Shown here: one piece after another, positions 51,387 through 62,947 of the stretch
Layout: every line of letters starts with the position of its first letter
Numbering within the stretch: position 1 is the first letter of the stretch
Origin: Cryoendolithus antarcticus
Lineage: Eukaryota; Ascomycota; Dothideomycetes; Cladosporiales; Cladosporiaceae
NCBI GenBank assembly: GCA_002077065.1
Contig: NAJO01000012.1
Span: forward strand, 992,001 to 1,056,000
Direction of reading: 5' to 3'
DNA length: 64,000 nt
Program-made: the position numbers and the translations under genes
Notes under the pieces: model-generated
Seen by the model: only the letters and a program-made list of their open reading frames with translations
The model's database searches: none
Told to the model about the DNA's origin: nothing

Positions 51387-54300
51387 TCAGACACTGACTG
51401 TCCTCCGCCTCGTCTGTGTAGGCTTTTGCGCGCAGCAGATCAACAGCTTGAAGCTCGTCCCCTGCTTCTCGCACTCGCGCAGCAAGCCAGGCTCGTTCCA
51501 TATGCTCTTGTCATTCTTGAGCAGTGGCTTCTCGTAGCAGGCCGAGTACCACCAGCGTCCGACCTGACTGACACGAGCAACGATCCCATCGTCGTTGTTT
51601 CGTGTCTGATGCAAGCCGGTGGCACGTGAGTCTTGCAGTAGATCAGCGAAGCTGCTGTCGTCCACTGTAGCCGGTTTCTCCGGCTCCCAGCTCGTTTGCT
51701 GACTAGAGCGATTGGAGCTTGTGCTGCTCAAATCTTGGCTTCGTGGTATGCGCCCAGCGGCCGGGACCCCAACGACGCAGCGCTGGACGTTCTCGAACCC
51801 ACGTCGGCCAATGAGGCGTATGAGCACGTCGCTCATGTTGCGCAAGCTGATGCTGGTGTCCCGGGCCTGTAGCCGAGTCTTCAATCCGCGTACCGCTTTG
51901 CGACCTCGAGTGCCCATGTTCATAAGATCGAGATCGAGGACCGCGACTTCAAGGTGCCCACCAGGTCGGAGCACGCGTTTGCACTCGAAAACGCAAGCGG
52001 CATAAGCTTGTTCGGTGGTCGAAGCAGGAAATCGGAGTACTACAGCAGTGAAGAAGCCTTTCGGAAACGGAAACGGCGAAGAGATATTAGCGAAATTGAT
52101 GTGGCGACTATTCTTCTGCGTCTTCCACCCTGAAGCTGCAGTGAAAGCGTCGTCGGATCCTGGCGAGGGCCCCAGGTTGTAGATCTTGGCATCCGGATAG
52201 GACATGGCAACGTAGTGAGACCAGTCGCTCCCAAGACCATCGAGAATGAGTACACGTGGCTCGTTTGACAAGCGCATCTCGTTGTGCGCAGGGCTGAATA
52301 GCACACGGCCGAATGACAGCCACTTACTGGTCATCAGTGCGGCAGCCCTGAGGTTTCGCATCGAGCCTTCCTCATCCGAATCATGCTCGGCAATGTCATG
52401 CAGCTGAGCATCGCGACTGAAGCGGGCACCGGACAACATGCTACTTTGTGAATGCCGTGCATTGGCTTCGGGCAGTGATGCTGAGCGCGAGTGCCGCGAG
52501 GATCTGCTGTAACGAGACGATGAAGTGCTGTTGCGTACCAATTGCATGCTGAGACGCTGTTGGGGTGCCTTCCAACTCTCTCTTTGGCCAGCGGTCAGTC
52601 CGCTGTGACGATCGCCGTATGCAGCCGCGAAGTGCGATAGCGAGTCTGCTGTTAGAGGTGAAAGAGATGGCTGCATCAGTCGCGCAACTTGCTGTGGTAC
52701 GCTGAGTGCGGACTGCTCACCTCGCTGACGAGGTGGCAAGGGCAGGGCAGCCTTGGGCTCTTGGGAGAGGGGAAGGCCAAAGCTGAGCGGTGCCGGCATG
52801 GCTGGACTCTTCGTCTCGTGTAGCATGTCAGCATACTGGAATGGTGCTCCGAGAGATGACCCGCCCGAGATGGGCGTCTTGAGCGGCAGAGTCTCGTCCA
52901 TCAAGTCGTCATATTCGTTCCAGACATCGTCCTCCTCGATCATAAGGACCCTGCTTGGGCCTAACCAGCTGCCGTACCCAGAACTGCTTGAATATGACTG
53001 CTCGGAGTTCTTGCGCGGAGGAAAGGCCATGAATTCATTGCCGGCGTAATACTCTGCACTGGTCCTATTGGTTGAGGTCGTGGGTTGCTCACTGCTGGGG
53101 TAGCTCTGCTTACTAGCCGACACAGAGTCCGACTTTCCGCTAGTGCTGGAGACTGGTTGCGAGCCGCCATCGATGGGACTCGCCAGCTCCCGAATCTGGT
53201 TGTAGAGCGAGCCAGGAGGACGAACAGTAGGCTTCGGCTGGGTATTGACAAAGGGACGGGAGAAAGAGGTATCAGGCATGCGTCTGTCACGGTCGCGTCT
53301 AGAGACGACTCGCGGTATGCGTCCAATCGGCGATAGGCGTGGCTGTCTCGGAGACTCTGATGCACTACGAAGCTCGGGTGTCTCGAACGCTCCTTGCGTC
53401 TGCTCCGGGGTGTGCAGTATTTGGGAGGCTGGCCGAGGTGGGAGCTGACTCTGCTGATTAACCTGAGGCGAGCGTGGGATATCGACAACATGCGCCATCT
53501 GGGACGGGATCGCCATCTTGGCACGTAGCAGCTCCGGAGACTCCGACGAATTCAGTCGCACCATCATGTTCGGTACCCCTGGTTTCTGCGCAAATGCCGG
53601 TGGCGCTAGGGTTGACGGCGACGGGAGTAAGCTTGTGTGACGATGCTCGTAGGGTACGAGCTTCCGCGCAGGCATATCGCGCCGGCCGCCCTCGTCAGCC
53701 GACGCTTCGTTCTCTTGTACTATTCTCGCAACCTCGTCGAGACCGACGGGACTGATGGTGTTGAGCATAGCGTAGTTTCCGACATTGTCAAGGTTTGTCG
53801 CTCTAGCATTACTTTCACTGGTCGACGACCCATTGCGGATCGTGACTCTTCCCTTACGTGGAGATGCGTGTACTCGCTGGAAGAAGTTCCACTTCCGTGA
53901 CGGCTTACGCTCGAGTTCCGCGGGCTGTGCATAAAGTAGAAGTCCCTCACGAGCGTCGATCGAGGCGCGAGGTGGTAATGTGCTGTCTGTTTGAGGCCAT
54001 GCGGATGTCTCTGCATCGTAGCTGTCAAGTGACTCCAGTCGTGGCGGTATGTTTGTGTTGATTGGGGCAGGCATGCGTGTGGGTATTCTTCCATTTGCAT
54101 ATAGTTTGCCGAACGATCGACGGGCAGCCAAATCGCGCTGCTGTACAAAAGCATCATCTTCGCTGTCCGTAGTCAGTGCGTCACTCCTGACGGAAACGTG
54201 CTCGGAAGTCTGGGAGCTGCGGCCGTCGTCCATTGCGGACGGCAGAAGACGCAGTTGTGGCGTAGGCAAGCTATTGAGTGACGGAGAACTGCTCGACACA

Positions 54301-56192
54301 GGGTGTACGGATGCGATGCTGGCACTTCGCCCGTCGTTGCTGCCGCCGCTGCCCCGAAGAATGACTGGGCTAAGGCGTTGGCGTAAGAACTCATCTAGCT
54401 GGGCTTCGTTTCTGCTCGCCGCGCTGTTCTTACGAGGAGCCACTGGTCTGATTTGACTGCTTGCAGTGCTGTCGGAGCTTGGGGAGCGATTGGTCGTGGA
54501 GCTTGTAGTACTGCCACTTCGACCTCGAAAGTGTAAACGGCCATAGCCTTCGTGACCGGTGCCTGCAGCGGGTCCTTTTCTTGCCTCCTTCTTCGGTTTC
54601 TCCGTACCCTTCTCTGCTACATCTTTGGCTCTGCGACTGAAGAAACCGAATCGCGGTGATTTGCTCGGGCTTGGTCCTGCCGTGGATCCAATTGCCGGAG
54701 AATCCTTGCGTAGAAGTCTTGGCCCGTCTTTCGGAGTAGGTGTCTGCTCACGTGTACGATGTGCTGGTGGCGCAGAGGAAATGGCGGAATCCACTCGGTC
54801 AGTCTGTCGAGAGGATGATCTTGAGGAAAGGCCGAATCTGCCTCTGATACTGGGTGATGCAGCAGATAATGGTGTTTCTTGTGATGGTGTACGTTTGTGG
54901 TAAGTGGTATACACCTTCGGCAGATCGCTCTGCACCACAGCAGACGGACGATTCACATTGGTGAGACTTGGGGTATTGTCTCTGCTGGGTCGGAGAGGCG
55001 GGAGAGGTTTTTGTCTGTCGTTTCTTGCGGGTGTCTCAACATTCAGATGTGCGAGTTCCGGAGGCACGACAATCGTCCTATGAGTAGATGTCGAGTCTCC
55101 AACCGGCTTCCTCTGGACCGTCGTAGCGGATCTCGAGGGGACTCCTGCTTTCGATATCGCGGCATTGACTTTTCCTTGGGACTTGCTCACTTCTGTGATT
55201 GTGGTCTGGTCTTTGGTCCATCCCGTGGCTGTTGGCTGCGAAGCTTTCACCGTGGAGTTGGAAGATGATGTCGAGGACTCCCGGACTGGAGGCAGACCCA
55301 GGCGAGAGGCATACTCAGATGCGCTGACTCTGCGACGTACATTGGGCCTGTCCTTCGTTTCACTGACGGATCGATCTGGCGAGGCAGCAGCTGCTGCGAA
55401 GGCATTCGGGCCTGAAGAATATGATGCGGCTGAGCTTGGCGTGATGGCAAGGCTGTACGGAGATGCCGTATACCTTGTGGATGGGGTTGTGGAATGGCTG
55501 AGCGGTGGCACGGAGGGCGTATAGTCCCTAGCCGAGGGTGGTGACTGGAATCGAGGTATGCTAGCTTGTGTAGTGCTTATGCCTGTACTCTTACTTGTTG
55601 CGCCAATTGCCGGTATGGAAATCCCGAAAACGGAGTCTTCGAAGTCTTCTTCAACACCTCTATCACTATGGTGCATCGCCACGGGATATGGATCAGTTGC
55701 AACATGTGCGGACCGTCTCTGCGCGACGTACTGGTCGATCGAAGAAGGTTTCCTGCGCAGGCCATGCGCACGAGGGCTGTCGAACTCCGATGCTGATGGT
55801 CCAGATACAAGTGACGGCGTTCTCGCAACCCGTGGTGGCTGGATATCAACTATTCCTGAATGTCTCGTTGTGATGGGGGCTGGACTGACGTCCGAGTGAA
55901 GTTTCACAGCATGTGGTCTGACAGGTACACCCGCGCCATGATGTGAAGGTCCTTGCGGATGCGCTCTCACCGTCTTGCTTGTGGACCCAACGTTGGTGCT
56001 CTTGTCCGATGTCGCGATGCTCCGACTTGAGTGCTTTGCCAACCTTGCAATGCGCGAGCCATTCCTAGCAGCCTCACCGTCTGCTGAGGATGTTCTAAGA
56101 GGGAGGCGACTGGGTTGTGGTCGCCTTTCTTCCTGAGTCAGATGCTCTTGCGTCCATGACGGTCGAAGTCGGGCGCTGAACGATGCCGACAT
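51387..56192 (-). CDS. Very large disordered protein with C-terminal methyltransferase-like domain
   Basis: Uninterrupted frame of 1601 residues from the ATG at 56190-56192; a GTG one codon upstream was ignored. Roughly the first 1300 residues are Ser/Pro/Arg-rich low complexity with many SP, RS and SR sites and short conserved-looking islands. About residues 1305-1470 form a class I methyltransferase-like fold: strand 1 EPRVLILDGLGSDW, FANISSPFPFPKGFFTAVVLRFP, and the typical CKRVLRPGGHLEVAVLDLDLMNMG. Motif I lacks the usual GxGxG pattern (here DGLGSD), so SAM binding is uncertain. A conserved C-terminal block (RVSQVGRWWYSACYE, SIWNEPGLLRECEKQGTSFKLLICCAQK) closes the protein. Localisation and substrate are unknown. 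This architecture is known as a hypothetical methyltransferase type 11 protein in filamentous fungi. Confidence 0.8.
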   Translation of the reverse strand: MSASFSARLRPSWTQEHLTQEERRPQPSRLPLRTSSADGEAARNGSRIARLAKHSSRSIATSDKSTNVGSTSKTVRAHPQGPSHHGAGVPVRPHAVKLHSDVSPAPITTRHSGIVDIQPPRVARTPSLVSGPSASEFDSPRAHGLRRKPSSIDQYVAQRRSAHVATDPYPVAMHHSDRGVEEDFEDSVFGISIPAIGATSKSTGISTTQASIPRFQSPPSARDYTPSVPPLSHSTTPSTRYTASPYSLAITPSSAASYSSGPNAFAAAAASPDRSVSETKDRPNVRRRVSASEYASRLGLPPVRESSTSSSNSTVKASQPTATGWTKDQTTITEVSKSQGKVNAAISKAGVPSRSATTVQRKPVGDSTSTHRTIVVPPELAHLNVETPARNDRQKPLPPLRPSRDNTPSLTNVNRPSAVVQSDLPKVYTTYHKRTPSQETPLSAASPSIRGRFGLSSRSSSRQTDRVDSAISSAPPAHRTREQTPTPKDGPRLLRKDSPAIGSTAGPSPSKSPRFGFFSRRAKDVAEKGTEKPKKEARKGPAAGTGHEGYGRLHFRGRSGSTTSSTTNRSPSSDSTASSQIRPVAPRKNSAASRNEAQLDEFLRQRLSPVILRGSGGSNDGRSASIASVHPVSSSSPSLNSLPTPQLRLLPSAMDDGRSSQTSEHVSVRSDALTTDSEDDAFVQQRDLAARRSFGKLYANGRIPTRMPAPINTNIPPRLESLDSYDAETSAWPQTDSTLPPRASIDAREGLLLYAQPAELERKPSRKWNFFQRVHASPRKGRVTIRNGSSTSESNARATNLDNVGNYAMLNTISPVGLDEVARIVQENEASADEGGRRDMPARKLVPYEHRHTSLLPSPSTLAPPAFAQKPGVPNMMVRLNSSESPELLRAKMAIPSQMAHVVDIPRSPQVNQQSQLPPRPASQILHTPEQTQGAFETPELRSASESPRQPRLSPIGRIPRVVSRRDRDRRMPDTSFSRPFVNTQPKPTVRPPGSLYNQIRELASPIDGGSQPVSSTSGKSDSVSASKQSYPSSEQPTTSTNRTSAEYYAGNEFMAFPPRKNSEQSYSSSSGYGSWLGPSRVLMIEEDDVWNEYDDLMDETLPLKTPISGGSSLGAPFQYADMLHETKSPAMPAPLSFGLPLSQEPKAALPLPPRQRGEQSALSVPQQVARLMQPSLSPLTADSLSHFAAAYGDRHSGLTAGQRESWKAPQQRLSMQLVRNSTSSSRYSRSSRHSRSASLPEANARHSQSSMLSGARFSRDAQLHDIAEHDSDEEGSMRNLRAAALMTSKWLSFGRVLFSPAHNEMRLSNEPRVLILDGLGSDWSHYVAMSYPDAKIYNLGPSPGSDDAFTAASGWKTQKNSRHINFANISSPFPFPKGFFTAVVLRFPASTTEQAYAACVFECKRVLRPGGHLEVAVLDLDLMNMGTRGRKAVRGLKTRLQARDTSISLRNMSDVLIRLIGRRGFENVQRCVVGVPAAGRIPRSQDLSSTSSNRSSQQTSWEPEKPATVDDSSFADLLQDSRATGLHQTRNNDDGIVARVSQVGRWWYSACYEKPLLKNDKSIWNEPGLLRECEKQGTSFKLLICCAQKPTQTRRRTVSV

Positions 56193-58588
56193 CACGGGTG
56201 CCTGCGCTGTGCGACGCTCCGGGACCGTACCTGACGGTCGTTATTCCCTTCAGACCAGTATCCGACGTGTTGTAATATTACTTTCATTAGTGCATATGTC
56301 GTGCGACGTCGTAATAGTCGTAGATCGAGAAGAATGCAGTGTTCGCCGATGCCACTCACGCACTACAAAGGGAAATCGTTAGCGTCCAGCGCACAACGAT
56401 ACGAGTATGATAAGTAAAGAATATGAGCGCAAGAGACCAAGAGGCGAAGTGCGGCTCTTCAACGATGTCGTAGAACCGCGCCAGAACCTTCGCATGCAGA
56501 GACGTTATGGCCTGCATTTGCACCGCCACGCTTCGCGGGCCTACCGAAGAAGCGGTATGCAGGCAGGCAGATCATCAGGCAGGACTGACATGCGGCGAGT
56601 CACGTAGCCCGTAACGTGGACGACATACATTGGCCTTGCCGGTGCATGTTCCAGCTAGACAAACGTCTTCCTAAAAATCGCCTTGCGATCTGGTTAAGTG
56701 ACGTGCATTCGGGCAAAGCGTAGGTAGTAGGCTCGTGCGCCTAAATTCTAGTGCCGGCCAAGATCGGTAAGACACAAGCCGCGTGTTGGGTGGCAATGAT
56801 CTGTGCTGTGCGTTGTCAACGGAGGCGAATTCCAAGTCAATAGAAAGACAATGTAAGAGGATAAGCGCGACAAGAAGTGCAAAATGCTTTGAGAGGTGAG
56901 CATGAGTCGCCCACGCGCTGATGGTGGAGGGTCTGGCGCCGGCCGCGTCGTAATGCTTTTGGCTCACATCTTGCGCCCGCGGTAGCGCGCGCTTATGCAT
57001 AGCCGCCGCATGCGCGTGCATGCAAGTAGACTCGACCGATGTTTGAGCACGTCGTCGATCTCCATCTGTAATTGCTATCTGCCCACCGGGGATTGTATTG
57101 CGAAGTGGTAGCCAGCCATACAAGCATGGCAAATGGCAATCCGGTTCGCCATTCGTTCGACGCGACTATGCGGCACAAAAGGGCCACGGGCTGCAGGCAA
57201 GTCTGTGCAGCTACGCCGCGGCATCGCTACTTTCTCTGAGAGCTGCGTTTACGACCAAGGTGACGCGGGCTGCCTGGAAGCTGCTTCTGACGACCGCCGG
57301 GAGCTGAGCACTTCTCTATCTAGATTGACGTGAAGTCGCAGCCGTTGCTGAAAGAGTGCCGGGCCGTTATGAGACAGACGACTATGAGCCACTCGATCGC
57401 TCGTTGACATGGAATGGTGCTCGACACTCCGCAATACTCTCGTCCGGACCGAACCCTCGCAAACGTGCCGTAAAGGAAGAAAGCCTAGTTGGTCTTGGGC
57501 GATGTTGGTGCTTCTTCTGTCTTCTGATTGGCCGCCGTGGTAATTCCGCTGACATTGGCCGATGACAGACTTGATCGACCGGGAGACACGGCCCTATTGA
57601 GATAACGCCAGAATGTGTTGTCACGCATCAGTCCAGATGCACATTTGAATTAATGTGTATCTACTCATTAGTCGACGCGAGTCTTCGTTGGACCCCGGTC
57701 GCCAGATCCCTGTTCAGATTTCGGTGACGCATGATTGCCTGCTATCATTTAGCAGGAGCTTCATTCGTCAACGCGACCGACAGGCTGTGTCTGGCGAATA
57801 CTTCTCTGTTGGCAGTGCCATGCACAATCGCGAAGATGCAGATGTCAACACACCCCTACGAGCCGATGCCGAGCGGCGGACGGCGCCTACCCAAGTCCAT
57901 CACGACTTCATAGGCTCTCGAATGTCGACGCTAAGTCCCACCCGCAGGTGGTGAAAGTCATGTGATCCGCAATCTGGCCGCTTACAAGTGCTGGCCTCAC
58001 ACCATGTTCGACTGCAAAGCATCCCACATATCCAGATGGCGTGTGTATTTCGACAGGCTCTCATACGGGGAACCTGCCGTCCGTGACCGTAGTGCGTCAG
58101 CATATGTGTGATGTTCCAGATCAGTGCTGTATGTCCAAGCGCGTATTCTGTAATTCATCTCGGTCTTCGAACGTGAAGATGCATGTGCGTCGGTCCATTT
58201 CTTGAGCATGAGGTCATGAGGGCTACTACCGTCTCCTCTGAATGGTCAGCATTGCCCGAGTCCAGTAAATGAGGGAGGGGCTACGGACAGTCCTTTGGGT
58301 GAGTATCTGGGGGTTAAGGAATCCATGTAGGATGTATAAAGTCAGACTCGGGTAAGGTGCTACACACGTGGTACTAAAGGAAGGAACGACGTGTAAGAAT
58401 CAAGCTTCTTTGAACGACATCTCGTCAAGTCTATGCCATTACTAAACTTCCTTCGATTGACCCTAGTGAAGCTCTGATGCCCTCATCAATGTGTGTGTAT
58501 GTCGACCTGTCCCAGTCTGTTGTATCTCATCATCATCGCGCAGACTCGAGGGCGCTATGCTGAATCTGTTTGCCGGCAAGCCTCAATA
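56193..58588. other. Long gene-free stretch
   Basis: About 2.4 kb between the start of the 1601-residue protein and the end of the ABHD12-like gene. Open frames are short and unremarkable. Around 56985-57025 there are alternating purine-pyrimidine runs (gcgcgcgc, and a gcatgcgcgtgcatgc segment). No transposon, tRNA or further exon is recognised. Most is probably a long regulated promoter of the 1601-residue protein gene. Confidence 0.45.
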
Positions 58589-59969
58589 TCAGTCAAAACG
58601 ACCCGTGAAGGCCTTCAGCACCGCGATCGAGACTGCAGAGTACGTAGCGACGCGATTGTGTCCTGCAGGACGCCGTCAGCTTTGTTCGAATGCGACTCGA
58701 GGTTTCCGAAGCTTACCTCCGTGCTGTAGTAACTCTACGCTCAGTCGTGGTCCACCGAGCGGTCGCTCACTAAACGTCACGGGTCTTCCAACGCTACTGG
58801 CCTTCACGCGATCATCGCCAAGTACTTCGCGACATATCATCTCGCTCTGCTCGTACGCGATGTCCATGTCGTTGAGCGCGTGGATAACCTGCACCGCACC
58901 CATCTCACGTCGAATGGCACTACCGTCCCCGCTGAGGTCATCTTCCTTGCTTTCAAGCAGACTTGGGTTTGCGGTGAGTGCCTGCGAATATCGAGCAAGA
59001 CGCAGAGCGCTCGGCCAGGTGTCGATCATGCGGCTGGTCAGGGCATTCGCCAGTCTTGGAAACGGTCGAAGCGGCAACAACAAGGGTATCAGACCGCCAA
59101 GACGATATGTCAGCAGGAGAGAAGGCAAGGAGCTGAACGGCGCGACAAGAACGACCCCCGCAAACGACGTCGGTGCAGCCACTTCATTCAAGCCATTCAG
59201 CAAGCGTTGCCTGTCACTGCTGATACCCGACAGACCGATGTCTTGTGGATTGGCGAACTGTAGCGCGACCGCACTGGCTACAGCAGTCCCGAGTGACTGG
59301 CCGAGTAATACCACTCGCTCCGGAGGGATCTTGGCTGTATGCAAGACCCAATTCACAAGCGCTACCCCGTCCGTGATCAGCCCAGACTCGGTGGGCGAGC
59401 CACTGGAATGACCGAAACCACGATAGTCGATCGTGACGACATGAGTGTTGGGCTGGAGTGTCAATATTCGATAGGTGTCCGTTCGCCAGCCTTGTGCGAC
59501 ATGACCAGCGTTGCCGTGGACTTCTTCCTTGCGTGGTCAGCTAGCTGGCCACCCGTGACCACGAATGTGCTTGCTCACAATACACAACGACCCTCGCAGG
59601 ATGCTGCTTGCTACTGAGCAGCCGGAACGGCAGACTCCTCGTGACATCTTCGACGGTACCCGACGGTCGATGAAGGTCTCTCAACGCCCACTCGTTGAGC
59701 GCATATGCGTCGATGGGCAGCACATGCCAAGCGTACAGCAGTTGGCCATCTGGCGTGGTGATGTTGAACGGCGTCACTTGGTTCTTTGCGAAGCCAAATT
59801 GCTCGGCATCGTTGAGGTCATGCCAGAAAGCGGTGTTGAACTTGTGCGCGTACAATGCGAATCTCTGGACTGGCGGCGTCAGGAGAGCACCTAGGATCAC
59901 TGCATATATCCCGACTGCGATGCTGACGCCGATAGCGACTCGATTCAGCACGTCGGCTGTCGTCGGCAT
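58589..59969 (-). CDS. ABHD12-like alpha/beta hydrolase (monoacylglycerol/lysophospholipid lipase type)
   Basis: Three exons, complement(join(58589..58662,58717..59520,59579..59969)), give 422 residues; the introns are 58 and 54 bp. An N-terminal membrane helix (VAIGVSIAVGIYAVILGALL) precedes the hydrolase core. Splicing restores VVVYFHGNAGHVAQGWRTDTY (the HG oxyanion motif) and, at the end, LLQHGGHNRVATYSAVSIAVL with the catalytic His. The nucleophile elbow is LLGQSLGTAVA and the catalytic Asp is in VIHALNDMDIAYEQSE. YRGFGHSSGSPTESG is the typical strand after the first motif. ABHD12/13 proteins hydrolyse lysophospholipids or monoacylglycerols at the endoplasmic reticulum; that is family knowledge. 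The start ATG is at 59967-59969 (MPTTADVLNRV). Confidence 0.92.
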
Positions 59970-60461
59970 CGTGTGTTGTGGATCGTCATTCGACAGTATT
60001 GCGGATCAATCGTGCTGAAGTTAACGATCGAACATGTGGCTGTGCACACAGGCACGAGCTCACCCCACAGGCACGAGCTCCACGCTCGAAAGAGGCAAGC
60101 CGCGGCTTCTTGCGTTGCTACTCCCCCACCTTCACAGCGCGTGCAGTTCCTTCCTCGGGCGTGGATAGACCTGCCGTCGGACGCCTCCATGCGGGTATGG
60201 AAATATCATGACGAACCTCGCACAGCAGCAGCCATAGGAGAATATTTTCCTCAAACGATTCACGTGTATTTCTTACCACTCGCTCTCCCACTCAGTCTTT
60301 CTTCGTGTCTCTAAGCTTTCTTGGAAGAGCTACAAAGAGTTGGGCAGCGAGTTGTATTTGGGAGTTTACTGGAAGTACAAGATTTGAGGCATTGGCAAAC
60401 TCTACACAAATCCTGTTCTGAAGAGCTCCGAATCTAGCGGCCGAATTACTGCAGCGCCGCA
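59970..60461. promoter_or_regulatory. Divergent promoter with 15-bp direct repeat
   Basis: About 490 bp between the ABHD12-like and SDR starts. The 15-mer cacaggcacgagctc occurs at 60047-60061 and again at 60066-60080, a 19-bp period. It could be a paired binding site or a chance tandem duplication. Confidence 0.5.
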
Positions 60462-61634
60462 ATGGCTTCGCTTTTCCGCGCAGCGCCTCGAGCTCTCCGA
60501 GCTTCCCAGCCAGCACACCGAATAGCACCTCTGACTTGTGTTCGACTTGCAACGCATGATCATCGCAATCCTCCAAAAGGCAATCCTCCAGTAGCCGATC
60601 GCTCACCTCCTTCGCCGCCACGGGAAGAAGCAGCTGCGCTTAAAGACAACTCGAGAGCTGCGTCCTACCTAGGGACCACAAAGCGACTACCGGAGTTCAA
60701 CTTGAATGACAAGGTAGTACTGGTCACGGGCGCAGCCAGAGGGCTTGGTCTCGTGCAAGCAGAAGCATTGCTTGAGGCTGGAGCAACAGTGTACGCGCTA
60801 GATCGACTGCCAGAGCCCAGTCCGGATTTCTTCCGTGTGCAAAAGCGGGCTGCGGAGGAGCTAGGTAGGTCTCAAGCTGCGTAGGAAGGTAGTGGACTGA
60901 GCGACTGAACTCAGCGCAGGTACCACGCTTCATTACCGCCAGATCGATGTTCGAGACGTACGGAAACTCAATGAAGTGATTAAGAGCATCAGCGACTCGC
61001 AAGGGAAGCTCGACGGATTGATTGCAGCGGCTGGCATCCAGCAGGAAACCTCGGCGCTGGACTACACGCAGGCAGACGCCAACATGATGTTCGAGGTGAA
61101 CATTACGGGTGAGCAATTGAAAAAGCATTGAGCTTCAAGTTGTAGGCTGACATTCTACTGCTCAGGGGTGTTCATGACTGCGCAAGCTGTTGCCAAAGAG
61201 ATGATCCGATGGGGCCGTGGTGGCAGCATAGCCATGATAGCGTCCATGAGCGGTACTGTGGCGAATCGGGTACGCTGCATTCCCGCACGCACAGCAACTT
61301 CCCCGTATTGACTACTCCTTAGGGCCTCATCTGTCCAGCCTACAATGCCTCCAAAGCTGGCGTCATCCAGCTAGCCCGCAATCTCGCCTCCGAGTGGGGA
61401 CCACACGGCATCCGAGTCAACACCATCTCCCCAGGCTACATCGTGACTGCGATGGTGGAAGCGTTGTTTGAGCAATACCCAGAGCGGAAACGGGAGTGGC
61501 CGACGCAGAATATGCTGGGGAAGCTGAGCCAGCCGGGAGAGTACAGAGGTGCGGCAGTGTTCTTGATCAGCGATGCCAGCAGTTTCATGACTGGCAGTGA
61601 TCTGCGGATCGATGGCGGGCATAGCGCGTGGTAA
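60462..61634 (+). CDS. Short-chain dehydrogenase/reductase, probably mitochondrial (sugar-alcohol type)
   Basis: Four exons, join(60462..60864,60920..61108,61166..61269,61323..61634), give 335 residues; the introns are 55, 57 and 53 bp. The classical SDR pattern is complete: TGAARGLG cofactor motif near residue 90, AAAGIQ (NAG-like), the Ser in IASMSGTV and YNASKAG, then VNTISPGYIVTAM and the C-terminal GSDLRIDGGHSAW. The N-terminal 65 residues are Arg/Ala/Pro-rich (MASLFRAAPRALRASQPAHR), a likely mitochondrial presequence. The core resembles fungal arabinitol, mannitol or xylulose reductase-type SDRs that use NADP(H) or NAD(H). The specific polyol is not determined. The 3' end is 99 bp from the opposing gene. 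Confidence 0.92.
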
Positions 61635-61733
61635 CCGAGTATCGAGAAGCGGTTCGCAGCCAAGGTGGCTTGGAGCTTGCGTGCTCGAGGGTGTCCTGAA
61701 TAGGATGAAGCATATCCTCGGCGCGCCTCAATG

Positions 61734-62210
61734 TCAAGTCTTGAAATTCTCGTCGTGATCGGCAGGAAAGATAGCTTGCTCATCCAGTGCTGTTGGAGGA
61801 CTGCCCTCCACAATTTCTTCAGCGCTTTTCAACTTCGATAACATCTTCTGCTCCTCCCCTAAGAATTGCCGCTTGTACAGCACCCAGCTCGTCACCAGCA
61901 AGACCGGGACAGCGCAGATGATCGCAGTCACACGCCTCGCGGCGGGTCGGTACCTCCTGTCCAGCACACCTTCTCTTGCCACTCGCATGGTCGCCGCATA
62001 GCCGCGTGCTAGGTCCAGTGGCTCAGGCTTTGTTCCGTCCGCCGGCATGGGAGGAAGGGACGGCGCATCGGGGACTGGCGTTGAGTGGTGTGGACTGGTG
62101 CCGAATGATCGGGGCGGTGGGGGCGGCGGCTTCACGTTGGTAGCGTATGGTCGCCCATGTTGGCACGCAGGTACACAGACTTGTCGTTGTAGTCGGGCTG
62201 ACAGTAACAT
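61734..62210 (-). CDS. Small mitochondrial membrane protein of unknown function
   Basis: Single exon. The ATG at 62208-62210 gives 158 residues. A presequence-like N terminus (MLLSARLQRQVCVPACQHGRPYAT) is followed by a Pro-rich linker (poly-Pro near residues 28-33), a helix around LDLARGYAATMRVAREGVLDRRYRPAARR and one membrane helix VTAIICAVPVLLVTSWVLYKRQF, then a charged C terminus. This layout suggests an inner-membrane protein with a matrix-side N-terminal part. I do not recognise the family. A GTG four codons upstream was rejected as start. It is convergent with the SDR gene. Confidence 0.7.
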   Translation of the reverse strand: MLLSARLQRQVCVPACQHGRPYATNVKPPPPPPRSFGTSPHHSTPVPDAPSLPPMPADGTKPEPLDLARGYAATMRVAREGVLDRRYRPAARRVTAIICAVPVLLVTSWVLYKRQFLGEEQKMLSKLKSAEEIVEGSPPTALDEQAIFPADHDENFKT

Positions 62211-62947
62211 CTTGAAATGCACACCTCCCAGGAGCGATTCATCACAACTGCGGAATCTGGCGAGACTCGGGAGGTTGCATAAGTCAGCCTAAAAGCATAA
62301 ATTCGAAATTAACGAACGTCCTTTCTTTGGTCCATCGACATGCACTTCAGCTTTCTCGATCGGAACTCCCCATCGAGACGACGATATACTCGGCAGAACA
62401 CGCCAGTGATGCTTGATAAATGGACTGGCTTCTGCCTCCGACTCAGAACTGGGATGTCGTGTTGATACAACGTCCCCGCGATCGATTGTTGCACGGTTGC
62501 TGGGTAGACTGGTGTAACTCCAGCCTCTTCCTGGCCCGGAAGGCTAGGAACTGAATATCCAAAGGGCCACTCCGGGTATAAGATGATTGTGTTTGCCTAA
62601 TCAACGCCGACACATCGAGTGCAGCCTCTCTTTCACATTCCTTCAATTCATCGAAAAAGTTCAGAATTGCATCAACACAAAGACCTGACACACCCTGCAA
62701 TGCAACGCCTTCAACCCAACGCCCACGCATTCATGCTAGAGAAGCTGGGCTATGATTTCAAGAACCTCGCATTACCCACCGAGGCTTTGGACACGAGTGG
62801 TCGCAACGTCGTCGTGCTATATAGTCGTGTTGCGCAACTTCAACCTTACCAAATATAATGCAATGCGCTTTGCGACTTCATACGATATCTAACTTTTGAA
62901 CTGGATTCGAGTGTACTAGCCTGAGGAATCACCTCGTCCACAACTGA
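62211..62947. other. Intergenic region
   Basis: About 740 bp between the small mitochondrial protein and the 3' end of the permease gene. A plus-strand frame near 62619-62858 has no recognisable feature and was not called. Confidence 0.4.

Noticed and set aside
56985..57025. Alternating purine-pyrimidine run that could form Z-DNA
   Set aside because: It is short and imperfect; such runs occur by chance and no associated feature supports a function.
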